Of a stretch of 64,000 nt of DNA, positions 20,869 to 31,692 are shown piece by piece; within the stretch, counting starts at the first letter, position 1; each line of letters starts with the position of its first letter. The stretch is from assembly GCA_025175895.1 (NCBI GenBank), contig CM046004.1, forward strand, positions 20,137,011 through 20,201,010, written 5' to 3'. The DNA comes from Wurfbainia villosa (Eukaryota > Streptophyta > Magnoliopsida > Zingiberales > Zingiberaceae). The translations under genes and the position numbers were made by a program. Under the pieces are notes generated by a model. That model ran no database searches, had not been told where the DNA came from, and saw only the letters and a program-made list of their open reading frames with translations.

Positions 20869-22582
20869 ATGGCCGGCTCTAATATTCATTCGCCAAAGTT
20901 CGAGGGGGAATTCTCTTGGTGGAAAAAGAGAATGGAGGTATTCTTCGAAACCGACTTTGAAATTTTATTAATTATGGAAAACGGTTTCGAGATGCCTAGG
21001 ATTGAAGAAGGGGAGCTATTGGAGAAATCAAGATGGAGCAAGAGGCAAAGGGAAGAATACTTGGCAAATTCAAAAGCCAAACATCACCTCTACAATGTCC
21101 TCCCCCAACAAGAAGTCAACTGGATAGGAGAGTGTGCTAGCGCCAAGGAAATGTGGGAGAAACTAATGGAGATTCATGAAGGCACATCCGAGGCGAAGCT
21201 AGCAAGGAGAGATGTCCTTCGCTCCCAATTGTCCAATATTAAACTCGAAAAGGGAGAGAAGGTAAAATCTCTACACTCTAGATTTAAGGAAATTCTAATC
21301 GGTTTGACAAGTGTAGGTGAAAAGCTCTCAAACCGGGACATGCTCATGAAAGCAATTGATGCTTTTCCCCGGTCATCAAAATGGAGCTCAATGGTGGACT
21401 CCTTCTACATGTCAAAGAACTTAGAAGTGAGCACCTTGGAGGAGTTCTTTTCAACAATGGAGCTCCATAAAACAAGACTTGAAGGAATAATAGAAAACCC
21501 AAAATTTCAACCTTCAAGAGGAGTAGCACTTTTGGCCAACAAGGGGAAGAAGAAGATGGAGATCCCCTCCTCCTCCGATGAAGCATCCTTATCCTCCTCC
21601 ATGGATAGCACGGAAGAAGCCTATATGGTAAGGAGGGTAAGACGTGCTTTAAGAAATTTTCAATTTAATAAATCTAATGATAGGAGGAGAAGACCAAGGG
21701 GAAAGGTCATTTGCTACAATTGCCAAGGGGAAGGACACATAAGGGACAATTGTCCCCTCTTGAATAAAAGCAAGGATGAAAAGAAAAAGAAGGAAGAAAA
21801 GAAGAAGAAGGGGAGCAAGAAGAAAAAGGAAGAAGAAAAGAAGGCCAAAGAGAAAGGGAAGGCAAAGGCATTAAAAGCAAGGACTTGGGATGACCCTTCC
21901 TCCTCCTCCTCATCATCATCCGAGGAAGAAAATGCATTTGTCACAAATTTGGCATTGATGGCCTTTGACGACCTAGATTGCTCCTCCTCCAAAAATGAAG
22001 AAGCAAGCTCAAGTGGAGAGAGCTCAAGTGAAGGGGGAGCCTCCTCTACATCCTCATCATCGAAAGAGAATTTGGTAAGTGAGGTAACGAATCTACCCCC
22101 TAAGCAAATAATGTTCATGATTTCTAGCCTCACTAAGGATTTATTTAGGGCAAAGAAAAGGAATAAATGCATGCTTTGAGCAAATTAAGGATTTAGAACA
22201 AAAATTAGAAAAAGCATGTTTTAATGATGATAATGATGATGCATGCTCACATGATAACTATATGCCTTTGGATGTTAATGATGCATGCATAGAAGAAAAT
22301 AGGGCTCTAAGAGAAAAGGTAGACTATTTGACCAAGGCCCTAGAAAAATTTACAACAAGCTCTAATACTCTTAACTTGATAATTGGGAGCCAAAGGACAA
22401 GCTTCAACAAGAAAGGCCTAGGTTATAAAGAAAAGAAAAATGAAAAGGCCTATAAATGTCTAATTGCTAGGGGTCAAGACAAAAAGAAGGTAATAGCTAG
22501 AAAATGGATCCCTAAAGAATTTTTAGTGAACCCCATAGGCAAGAATTTATATTGGGTTCCAAAATCCATCCTAAAGGGTTAG
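20869..22582 (+). pseudogene. gag: gag gene of element B, one frame shift from intact
   Basis: The first 436 codons are open from the ATG at 20869: N-terminus MAGSNIHSPKFEGEFSWW, then a UBN2-type Copia gag body (KEMWEKLMEIHEGTSEAKLA, RSQLSNIKLEKGEKVKSLHS). Next come a Ser/Glu-rich stretch, an intact zinc knuckle CYNCQGEGHIRDNC (about 21709-21750), a Lys run and a Ser run. An extra T in the CTTTGAGC word near 22176 shifts the frame. The rest (to 22582) continues with a coiled-coil-like part and the closing PKEFLVNPIGKNLYWVPKS. That terminal motif resembles the gag-protease border of SIRE-type Copia proteins, but a stop follows and no protease exists. The equivalent frame is open in F. The product would coat element RNA. 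Confidence 0.85.
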
Positions 22583-23702
22583 GAAAACCCTAGGATAGTC
22601 AACCATATGGACTTTACCTATATCATATTTTGGTTGACTTAGGATGGCGGGACAACATTTTTGAAATAGTGTTAACTGATGATAATGCACCTATAAGTAG
22701 ATAAATCATGCTTTAGGTGATATTTGCCTTATTATCATGATATAATACCTAATGCATGATTATTAATTGATGAATACATGTGTTTTATGATCATAATGTG
22801 AAATTAATTCATATACATCTTTATGATCATAGGATGATACTTGACCTTGATAGAATTGTATGAAAATAATGGTTAAGTATATACAAATACCTTTAGGATA
22901 CATCTCACACTCACCATAGGCTACTTTGATTGAAAACTTAGCATGAGTGAGATGATAGGATGATACAAATGTTCACTAATGCCTATGACATTTAGATGAT
23001 CATTTAAGGTATCAAAATAGCAATAATAGACCAATCATGGGGAAGACTTATATTTAATTCATAGACATATTGCCCAAAGATCATGGTTGGATATTTCATA
23101 TGTTTTCAAAACAATTTCTTACTTTAAAATCTGTGTGTTCATGTTTTGAAACAATTGAAAGTAAAACTAGGTGTTAAAATGGATACAAACATGATTAAAA
23201 ACCTAGTGGTTTTTAAAGCTTTTGGATTTTTGGTAAATACTTGTAAATATAATGATTTTTCATGGACAACTATTTTTCATTGATAAATATACTTACAAGA
23301 AATGTGTTCCTCAAATTTCGTGATTTTTCGAATTTTATAGAATTTTTTATGCATTTCTGAAATTCACGTAAAATCGTAAATCCCGAATACATGTGCTAAT
23401 GACCGGTAGTCCAACCAATGATCAGTAGCCTGATAACATGCCCAGTAATTTCTTTTATCCAATTTTAAGGCATGTTTTGGTTTTTGTTTCTCTTTAGCCC
23501 TGATGCCATGCTATATGAACTTTGTTAATTATTTTTGATGGTGTCAAAGGGGGAGAAATGTATATGTTTAAGTAAAGGGGAATATATTTAGGGGGAGTCT
23601 CATGTATTAAGGGGGAGAGTTGCTAATCATGTTATTCACATGCTTTCTTTCCTTAATAGTTTATCAAATGTTTTGCCTAACTTAAACGAATTGCCACACA
23701 TC
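22583..23702 (+). other. Non-coding region of element B in place of pol
   Basis: AT-rich, no supported gene. It aligns, inverted, with 57591-58885 of element F, including CACACTCACCATAGGCTAC and the CATGTTTTGAAACAATT block. A conserved non-coding segment in two separate insertions means the pol-less form itself transposed. Confidence 0.75.
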
Positions 23703-23716
23703 AAAAAGGGGGAGAT
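23703..23716 (+). other. Polypurine tract of element B
   Basis: AAAAAGGGGGAGAT immediately upstream of the 3' LTR. Confidence 0.9.
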
Positions 23717-24928
23717 TGTTAGGGCAATCTCTTGCCATGATAAGGTTTTGATGTGTGTGACAAAGGGTTTAAGTTAGAGTGTTATTATGATTTGATATGT
23801 GCATTGGAGTCTTGCAGGGCTTAGTAATTCGCACATGGAGCCTTGGCGAGTTTCACCTCTCATAACTCGGTCCTTGAGTCGGTGAAGGATGGATTTGCGG
23901 AAGCCGTGCGCTTAGAGCATCCGAGGGACCGTCAGACAAGGAGCTTGGAGTGAAGCCGGAGGAAGTAGACTTCAGGGCAAGACGCGAAGGATGGTGTTGC
24001 AGAGTCGTGTGCTTGGCGCATCCGAGGGACATGGTCAGACGAAGATAACTTCAAAGGCAAGGGACTCCGAGAGATGAGAGTGAGCGAATGTAACCCGGGA
24101 AAGGGGTAGCGCTCTTTAGGTGAAACTTGACCATTTGGCTAAGTGTCGGATGAGATTTCCCAACATCAGTTGACTACCATGTTATGGTAGTCGACTACTC
24201 TAAGTCGAAGGGTGACTTGACTAGTGTTTGAGTCCGATTCAAGTGCCAACAGTCGACTGTGAGACCACCAGTCGATTGATGAAGGCATCAGTCGACTGGT
24301 CACAAGTGTTTCGGGCACAGAATGGAATCGAGCTCGCAGAGCACTCGACTTATTGAGCATCAGTCGACTAATGGCAATATCAGTCAATTGATGTCGGTAC
24401 CGTTGGATGAAATCCAACGTGAAAAGCAGTCATTATTGGGCAACGGCTACAAGACCAGTCGACTGATAGAGACATCAGTCGACTGCTCCTGTGTCAATGG
24501 GAAGAAACCCTCTTCCTCTATAAAGAGGAATGGTGTGGGGCTTTGAGTGCCTAATGCTTTAACTCATAACATCTCCCAAAGTGCTCTAAGGGTTTTTCCA
24601 CTCTTCTACTTGTTCTAATCTTCATTCTATTGTAGAAGAGTGATCCTTGTGTAAAAGAGGTTACCTCCACCTAGCTTTGTGCAAAGGAGAGATCTAGTGG
24701 ATTTGGTAAAGGAGTGATTCACCTTGGACGAATCGGGATCGTGGATTAGCGGCGTAGCCGTGAACCATGTTACATTTTCGTGTTAGCATTGTTTGTATTC
24801 TTATTTCTATTTTGCTTTTCTTGTTTTTGTTTTCCGCTTGCGCTAATCTCTTTGTAGACAAGCAAAATCCACCACCAAACGATTGAGGGCTATTCACCCC
24901 CCTCTAGCCGGCCGATCGATCCTCAACA
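23717..24928 (+). repeat. 3' LTR of element B
   Basis: 1212 bp, from TGTTAGGGCAATCTC to CCTCAACA. It keeps the palindromes that the 5' LTR has lost (about 24180-24485), including CAACAGTCGACTGTGAG and CATCAGTCGACTGGTC. Outside this zone the two LTRs are very similar, so the insertion is fairly young. Confidence 0.9.
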
Positions 24929-24933
24929 TAACC

Positions 24934-25766
24934 TTCTTGTACAGACAAGGTTTGTCCGAATTTTGTGAGAAATCAAACCTTTTTATTATCTCATCAAAAC
25001 GGATATTCTAGCTCCTGGATGCTTGCTTCAGTCCATAAATGGATCGTCAAAGTTTGAATACCTTGGTTTTATCAATCGATGTGAAACCCTCGGGCTATAT
25101 CGTATACACATCATCGAGTAGGTTTCCATTAAGGAAAGTCATTTTCACATCCATTTGCTATATCTCATAATCATAATGAGCTGTTATGGCCAGGAGCATT
25201 TGAATGGATTTAAGCATAGCTACTGGTGAATAGATCTCGTCATAATTAACACCTTGCTTTTGACGATAGCCTTTCGCCACTAATCTATCCTTATAGGTAA
25301 TCACATTACCATCCATGTCGGTTTTCTTCTTGAAAATCCACTTGCACCTTATATGCTTAATGCCTTCAGGTGGGTCCACCAAGTTCCAAACTTAATTTTC
25401 ATACATGGAATCCATTTTCGACTTCATGGCTTTAAGTCATTTGTCCCTTTCTGATCTTTTTAGAACTTCTTCATAACTGATAGGCTCCTCATCATCAATG
25501 AGTAACATATCGTTCGATTCGCTTACGAGAAATCCATATCTCTCGGGAATGTTACGTGTCCTACCAGATCAACGAAGATTTAGTGTCACACTAGGTTCAG
25601 CCGATGTCTCATCACTATGAGTTATCGGTTGAGGTGCTTGACCAAGTATCTCCTCAATGTCTACTGGAGTTTCTTGAACCTCCTCAAGTTCAACGATGCT
25701 CCCACTATTTTCTTGCAAGAGAAACTCTTTCTCTAGAAATACAAAATTCCTTGAAACAAACACCTT
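24934..25766 (-). pseudogene. N-terminal half of element C reverse transcriptase and linker
   Basis: Minus strand: integrase-RT linker (25569-25763), then VDPPEGIKHIRCKWIFKKK, RLVAKGYRQKQGVNYDE and SPVAMLKSIQMLLAI, the conserved fingers and palm start of Copia RT. The QMDVK catalytic Asp region follows after a stop near 25155. Frame shifts are frequent below that. The gene resumes beyond element B at 19629. Confidence 0.8.
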
Positions 25767-26540
25767 TTATTCCAAGGGATGATAGAATTGATAACCCCTC
25801 GTTTCCTTGGGGTATCCAATAAATAGATATTTATCAGACTTAGCTTCTAATTTGTCTGATACAGTCCGCTTCACATAAGCAGGACAACCCCATATCTTCA
25901 AGTAAGATAAATGAGGTTTCTTACTAGCCCATATCTTATATGGAGTAGTAGAGACTACCTTGGTCGGGACTCTATTTAGCAAGTAAATAGCTGTCTGAAG
26001 TGCATAACCCCAAAAGGACTTAGAAAGATTCACGAGATTCATCATCACCTGACCATGTCTAACAAGGTCCGGTTTCGCCTCTTAGATACACCATTAAGTT
26101 ATGGTGTATACGGCGGAGTCCATTGAGATAATATACCATTGTCTCTTAGATAATCTAGAAACTCTTGACTCAAGTATTCATCACCTCGATCCGATCAAAA
26201 TATTTTAATACTCTTGCCAAGTTGTTTCTCTACTTCATTTTTGAATTCTTTGAACCTTTCAAAGGCTTTAGACTTGTGTTTCATCAAGAACACATACCCA
26301 AACTGTGAGTGATCATCGGTGAAGGTAATGAAGTAGCTATAGCCTCCTAGAGCTTGAGTTGACATAGGTCCACATACATCAGTATGTATTAGACCAAGCA
26401 ACTCTCCCACCGGTTCACCTTTTCCAGTAAAAGGTAACTTGGTCATCTTGCCCTTTGAGCATGATTCGTATGTATCGTATGAATCTAATTCAAACTATTC
26501 CAAAATTTCACATCGGTGTAATTCGGACATGCGTTTCTTG
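25767..26540 (-). pseudogene. Integrase of element C
   Basis: Minus strand pieces show KGKMTKLPFTGKGEPVG and LIHTDVCGPMS (first catalytic Asp of the DDE core). After a stop near 26196 comes the second-Asp SDRG block, then a changed glutamate region, and the C-terminal MMNLVNLSKSFWGYALQTAI and KPHLSYLKIWGCPAYV. The HHCC region upstream (HCRLSH near 26550) is also broken. It would have inserted the cDNA into the genome; this copy is dead. Confidence 0.75.
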
Positions 26541-26593
26541 CTCACATGGCTAAGACGACAATGCTACATGTAGGAGTCTAATTGGTTATCTTT

Positions 26594-27670
26594 TCAAGCA
26601 CGCTTGTTGCTCACTTCGATATTGAAAATGTCACTAGATACATCCAACGTATAAATATCATTGCTTAAAGTTTCAGTCCCATAAAGAACGTCATTCAAAG
26701 TTATGTAACAACAATTGTTACTAAAATTTAAATGGTACCCATTTCTATTTAAACAAGAAATAGAAATGATGTTCTTTATCAATGAAGGAACATAAAAGCA
26801 ATTGTCCAGTTCTAAGACAAGTCTTGTAGGGAGCTTCAATAGATACGTTCCGATGGCGAGTGCAGCAACCTTTGCTCCATTCCCAACACGTAAATTTGAC
26901 TCTCCTTTGACGAGTCTTCTTCTATTTCTTAGCCCATGTATGTTATTACATATATGTGAACCACACCCGATATCTAATATCCAAGTGTCTAAGGAAATAG
27001 AATGACAATCAATAACAAAGATATCTGAAGAAGATGGGGCATCAGATGTCTTATTCTTCCTCACGGACTCAAGATAAATCTTGCAGTTTCTTCGCCAATG
27101 ACCCTCCTTACCATAATGATGGCAAGTGCCCTTTTGAGCTAGTTCTGCCTTCCTTGCCTTCTTCTTCCCCTTGCGTTGTTCCTTTGATTTCTTCTTAGAA
27201 CCTTTCTTTGAGGAATCAACTAACAACACCGTCCCCTGCTCATGCTTCACAGAAGGCTCCATAGTATTCAGCATGTTGAGCAATACCACAGATGAACCTT
27301 CTTGCATCTCAGAGGTGAAGAGGAACTTGGAGACTTCGAACCTTTCGGATCTCACTTGCTCATCAAACAACTTATAAAGATGAAAGACTATGGTATGAGC
27401 ATCCATATGCTCATGCTGCTTCCATAGCTCAGGTACAATCACGGCTAGCATGATGCAACTCACTAGTTCAGAATCACTCACATATTTCTGATGGGCCAAC
27501 AATTGGTCCGAAGTTGCATCATCACTAGGACAGGCAGGAAGAGGCGCTTCAAGGACATACGCAAGCTTTTCTTCTTTGAGAACAATTCGCAGGTTTCTAA
27601 GCCAGTCCAAGAAGTTCGACCCAGTCAATTTATTTGAATCCAAAATCGATCGCAAATTCAAAGACATCAT
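26594..27670 (-). pseudogene. gag: gag-protease of element C with an internal gag deletion
   Basis: 358 open codons. The gag N-terminus is MMSLNLRSILDSNKLTGSNF with DWLRNLRIVL. The zinc knuckle near 27085-27128 reads CHHYGKEGHWRRNC, the second Cys replaced by Tyr. The aspartic protease block is DTWILDIGCGSHICNN, with Ile where the family has Thr or Ser in D-T/S-G. Between MQEGSSV and LLNMLNT some 45 residues usual in this gag family are absent, and C' lacks the same part. The protein ends at 26594, before the HHCC domain. Confidence 0.75.
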
Positions 27671-28815
27671 GGTTAATCAATTAACCTAGAAATACAAATC
27701 GAGCATATATGAGAAAATGATTTTAAAATGCATTAACATACATTTGTAAATCCCATTCATTTTTCGGAATCAAAACCCTCAAAATAAATTCGGGAGATCG
27801 TATGTCCTTCTCCAAATGGGTTGATATCCAACATAGATAAGAACATCCTTGGAGTGAGTCCAACAAGCTATTCTTAGCTATGATGGTAGGTATCATGTAT
27901 ACCGATTACATATCACGTATATGTAACTATCACAATGTGCTATCAACTAATTGAATGTTCACACATACATTGGGTTGTTAACACATTAACAAGTATGCAT
28001 CATATGCATAACACCCAACTTCACCTCTCTTCACATCGACCTTGGAGTGAGTCCAACAAATCGATGCTCCAAGTTAGAGCTGACCCATTAATCGTGAAAT
28101 AGTTTTAATATGGTTAAAGCACATCCAACCAATTAGCCAGACTTAGAGTGAGTCCAACAACCCATACTAACTATTGACCTCTGACTCATACCATATTAGT
28201 GTTAAACTATTTCAATGATTTGAACATGTTCAAGTTCAAGCCAATCTTGGAGTGAGTCCAACAACCCAAACAAGAAACGGAACTCTAATTCTAACCATAT
28301 ATATTAATGGAAGGTGTAGGCTTAATATTGTGTAAGGGTTTTAAAGTCTCATCCTCTTTTTTATGCAAATAACTATTATCTACATGACATGGCACACATG
28401 ACATACATCTAGATGGCACGACACGCATGGTATAATGATATGCATTTAATGCAATTATGTGGTATACAATTATGACATGTACAAAAATTTCTTTATTTGT
28501 CATAACTATTTTGGAAATAAAATATGTTTGAGATTTGATTTCTCAAATCAAATCATTATTAAATTAGGAAATAAATTTCCAAATCTAATCACATATTTTA
28601 TTTATGGAAAGTGTTATTTAAGAAAGTCAAATCTAATTAAGGAAACAAATTTCCTAAATTGTAATTTCCTAATCATATTAAAAAACTTCCAATTTGAATT
28701 TCTTTACAAATTAAAATTTCCATAAATACTTCTAAACTTTCCAAAAGTAGAATATTTCCATAAATACAATTATGACTATCGCAAAACAATTTTACGATTA
28801 TGTCGAAACACAGTC
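27671..28815 (-). other. Leader of element C with four spaced repeats
   Basis: Non-coding stretch between the primer site and gag. The 19 bp word CTTGGAGTGAGTCCAACAA (one copy with a changed base) occurs at about 27848-27866, 28041-28059, 28142-28160 and 28246-28264, each in a unit of 100-190 bp. C' has the same four units. The rest is AT-rich. Confidence 0.75.
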
Positions 28816-28830
28816 GGGCTCTGATACCAT
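28816..28830 (-). other. Primer binding site of element C
   Basis: Minus strand ATGGTATCAGAGCCC between the LTR end and the leader. Confidence 0.9.
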
Positions 28831-31036
28831 TGTTGGGTTTTCCCGACACCGACGTGGGTGTGCATTCAAACATGTTTCATAAACATGCACAGCGGAAGCA
28901 AATAAAATGAGTAATAAACTATTTATTACGATACACACCACACGCATGTAAGGATACAACATGTGTATACATAATCGACATTTTAAATTTTACAATAAAA
29001 GGAAATTTATTCTAGTTATACCAGACGTATCACGTATAACGGGAATGACATCAACCGTAGCGACCCTCGCTAGAATCGCATCTATCCGTATCCATGCCGA
29101 GTATCTTCAGGATAGCTTCACAAAGACATGAGCCCCGTCTTCGCAAGAGTTACTAGCCTTGTGTCGAAGACGTTGTGATCTAAAAAGAGCTCTATGAACT
29201 CGCTTCTCGGAAGCAGTTTTCGTCAACCAATTGAAGAAACCTTGGTCCTCCACCTATGAGGATTGTCAGAGATCCAATCCTTAGAAAATAGGTCACTGTC
29301 AGAGTGCAAAATGCTGACAAAACGACCTCTCAACGAAGAGAGAAACAAGCTGTCCAAAACTGGACAACTTGTGTTGGTGGAGAAGATGGTCGGCCAATCA
29401 ATGGTCGGTTGCTCCTTGGTTGTCGGCAGCCAAGGGAGGATGGTCGGAGGAGTCGCCGGTGGTTGGTGGGTGGCCGGCGGCGAGGAGGAGGAGCAGCAAC
29501 TCCAATGGGCGCCGGCACAAGGTGCTTGGGCGGCCAATGAAGTGGGCGGCAACCCTATAGGAGGAAGAGGAGAGGAGGCTAGGGTTTCTAAAACCCTTGA
29601 ACCAATTAATTCACCACAAAAAATCCTTAAGTCGTGTTTTTATAGAGAACACATTCTCCTAACAGTTATTGGTTCATAACCAAAACCCGTTAACCCGCTC
29701 CAATAACTTAAGTTAAAATAAACCAAACCACATTTGTCTATTTTAAGTTAAAACAAACGGAACCAACTTTGGTTCATTCGTTTAAAATAAACCAAATCAC
29801 TTTGGTTTATTTTCCACCATTGGATTAGAACCAAACCGATTTGGCTCATCCATCATGTCTTCATAAGACTCAGCCCATCCATGCTTCTGATGCGACTAAA
29901 TCAATTTCATACTCGCTCTTTGTTTGGGGTCCAACCAAACCAAGTCTCTCTCGATCTGAGAATCCTATTCTCAAGCTCATTTTAAATCCTTCGGATTACG
30001 CACATTGTGTGTGTGACCAAATAGGTTCCCGGTTTATGTTGGCCTTCAATAATTAACCATTAATTATAGAACGATCATGAGTGGCACCTAGTAGTACATC
30101 ATGAGCCCCAATTAACCAAAAAATCAATGGTTGATCCTAGAACCTTTTCTGAAACCCTTCAGCAGCCACAGTGAATCGTGCCCCATTCCTTTCACTCATC
30201 TTATACCCACTTGGTTTAGGACATAGTCTATTGTGTCAGTCCCCACTAGGCTGACTATGTCACACCTAGCCCAAGTATTTACTTTCTCGTCCTACGGATT
30301 CTAGTTACTGCACATGTATCCAAAAGTACCATACTCTAAATATGTAATGCTTTAGCCAAAGACTTTAGTAACAATCTGACGAGAGGCCATAGGGTATACA
30401 TCTCCTCGCAAGGAGTGGTGAATCCTCTCTTGGCTATTCAAACACCTTCGGACACTTCAACTTATACCCAATCATACCGGGTCCACATCTCCTCGGAGAT
30501 GCTTGCTTAAGATGTCAAACCATAAGTCTTCATGACCAAGACGACTTGAATACTGCAAGTCGAAGGAACATTGCACTTAAGCTACTGTAAGAACTTCATT
30601 GACATATCCATATATGCAGAGAATCATATGAAGTCTTACAGTTGGTCACTCCAATGAACTAGTTACCATAATTAGCATCCACGATCAACTCTGGATATCT
30701 CAATGTCTCCAGCCAGTGAGAAATAGCTTCTTGGATAAACCAAAGAGTACACCTCGTGCTAGTCTCAACAGAATCGATGGCGTCCGAATGCATCAATTCA
30801 TCGACTAGGGATAATTCTAATACATCACAATTACACATGTAGAGATACTCACTAGTTGTGATCCATTCACAAATTCTCTCATGTTGTGAATCGTATTGCA
30901 GACATTCAGTAAATGAGTTTAAGATCCAATCAAATACATGAAAACATATATACTCAAACAGTGAATCTTCATTTATCAAAAAAATGGTACAACCATAAGG
31001 CTATTGCCTTAGACCACCTCTCATATATCTCTAACA
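28831..31036 (-). repeat. 5' LTR of element C
   Basis: 2.2 kb from TGTTGGGTTTTCCCG (28831) to CTCTAACA (31036). It aligns, inverted, with the interrupted LTR of C' (35183-36212 plus 45023-46245). A TATA box reads TATAAAAAC on the minus strand at 29636-29644, matching TATAAA at 45405-45410 in C'. Open frames inside (for example 29223-29552) are not proteins I can support. Confidence 0.85.
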
Positions 31037-31692
31037 CTCTGTTCCATAACCGCATGGGGATAGTGGCTTCAGCTAATGTTGAGCCGTAAAAAGTGTGACG
31101 ACCTGATCTAGGGCTTTGCCCCATCAGGTCCGAATAATTTTTTACTCCGTCGTCCTTCAAAAAGTGTATTTACCTTAAACCCTACTCCTCCGTTCCACAA
31201 CCGCACGGGGATAGTGGCTTCAGCTAATACTGAGCCATAAAAAGTGTGATGACCTGGTCTAGGGCTTTGCCCATTAGGTCGGAATAATTTTTTACTCCGC
31301 CGTTCTTCACAAAGTGTATTCTACCTTAAACTCAACTCCTCTCATCCACCACCACAAGGGAAAATAAGAAAACCTTAAAGAAGTGTGTAGCTCCAACCTA
31401 CGTATAGAGAGTAATAATCCATATATGATAAATAGAAGTAGTCCATAATATATTATGTTTGGAATTACTTCACTGAGAACTTTGAGAAAACCTGCTTATA
31501 CTTAGAAATCCCGAAGTTGATAATATAAATGGACAATAAATAAACTTAAGAGCGAATGAACAATTGAGTCAGGTCATCTCTTTAGATAGACACCTAATAT
31601 ATTTGGTGACTATTATGAAGATCATCGGAGATGTATCTCTTACAAGTGAGTTGCTCCGCAGAGTAGCTGAGTGCAAATAACTACCCTAGCCG
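31037..31692. repeat. Left arm of a fold-back inverted repeat
   Basis: Two units with CGGAATAATTTTTTACTCCG (near 31131 and 31284), then a unique segment containing an inverted TATA-like word near 31495. The arm is the inverted counterpart of 34293-35182. It has about 60 extra bases (about 31552-31610) and fewer tandem units than the right arm. Its outer end touches the 5' LTR of C. Confidence 0.75.

Larger units (their letters stand above)
19635..24928 (+). mobile_element. Element B: gag-only LTR retrotransposon
   Basis: Complete 5.3 kb element: 5' LTR 19635-20806, primer site, gag 20869-22582, about 1.1 kb non-coding, polypurine tract, 3' LTR 23717-24928. TAACC is duplicated at 19630-19634 and 24929-24933. 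Cutting at these points rejoins the Copia reverse transcriptase of element C. There is no protease, integrase or reverse transcriptase, so it matches the gag-only (TR-GAG-like) type of non-autonomous element. F and G are the same family. Confidence 0.92.
18768..31036 (-). mobile_element. Element C: decayed Copia retrotransposon, 3' end lost, split by element B
   Basis: On the minus strand: 5' LTR (28831-31036), primer site, leader, gag-protease (26594-27670), integrase (25767-26540), reverse transcriptase (24934-25766 plus 19124-19629) and RNase H (18775-19133). This is the Copia gene order. The 3' LTR is missing because the element ends at the outer end of G. Element B sits in the reverse transcriptase with duplication TAACC. 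Many stops and frame shifts are present. The same family, inverted, starts at 35183 (C'). Confidence 0.85.

Noticed and set aside
21344..22172. Reverse-strand open frames with Leu/Ser/Phe runs, also plus-strand frames at 59307-60086
   Set aside because: Shadows of the Lys- and Ser-rich parts of the gag genes of B and F.
27847..28264. CRISPR-like spaced repeats
   Set aside because: The sequence is plant nuclear DNA, units are about 100-190 bp and related throughout, and they lie in a retrotransposon leader.
29223..29679. GC-rich open frames on both strands, also 45384-45818
   Set aside because: They lie in the LTRs of C and C' near the TATA box, differ between the copies and match no family.
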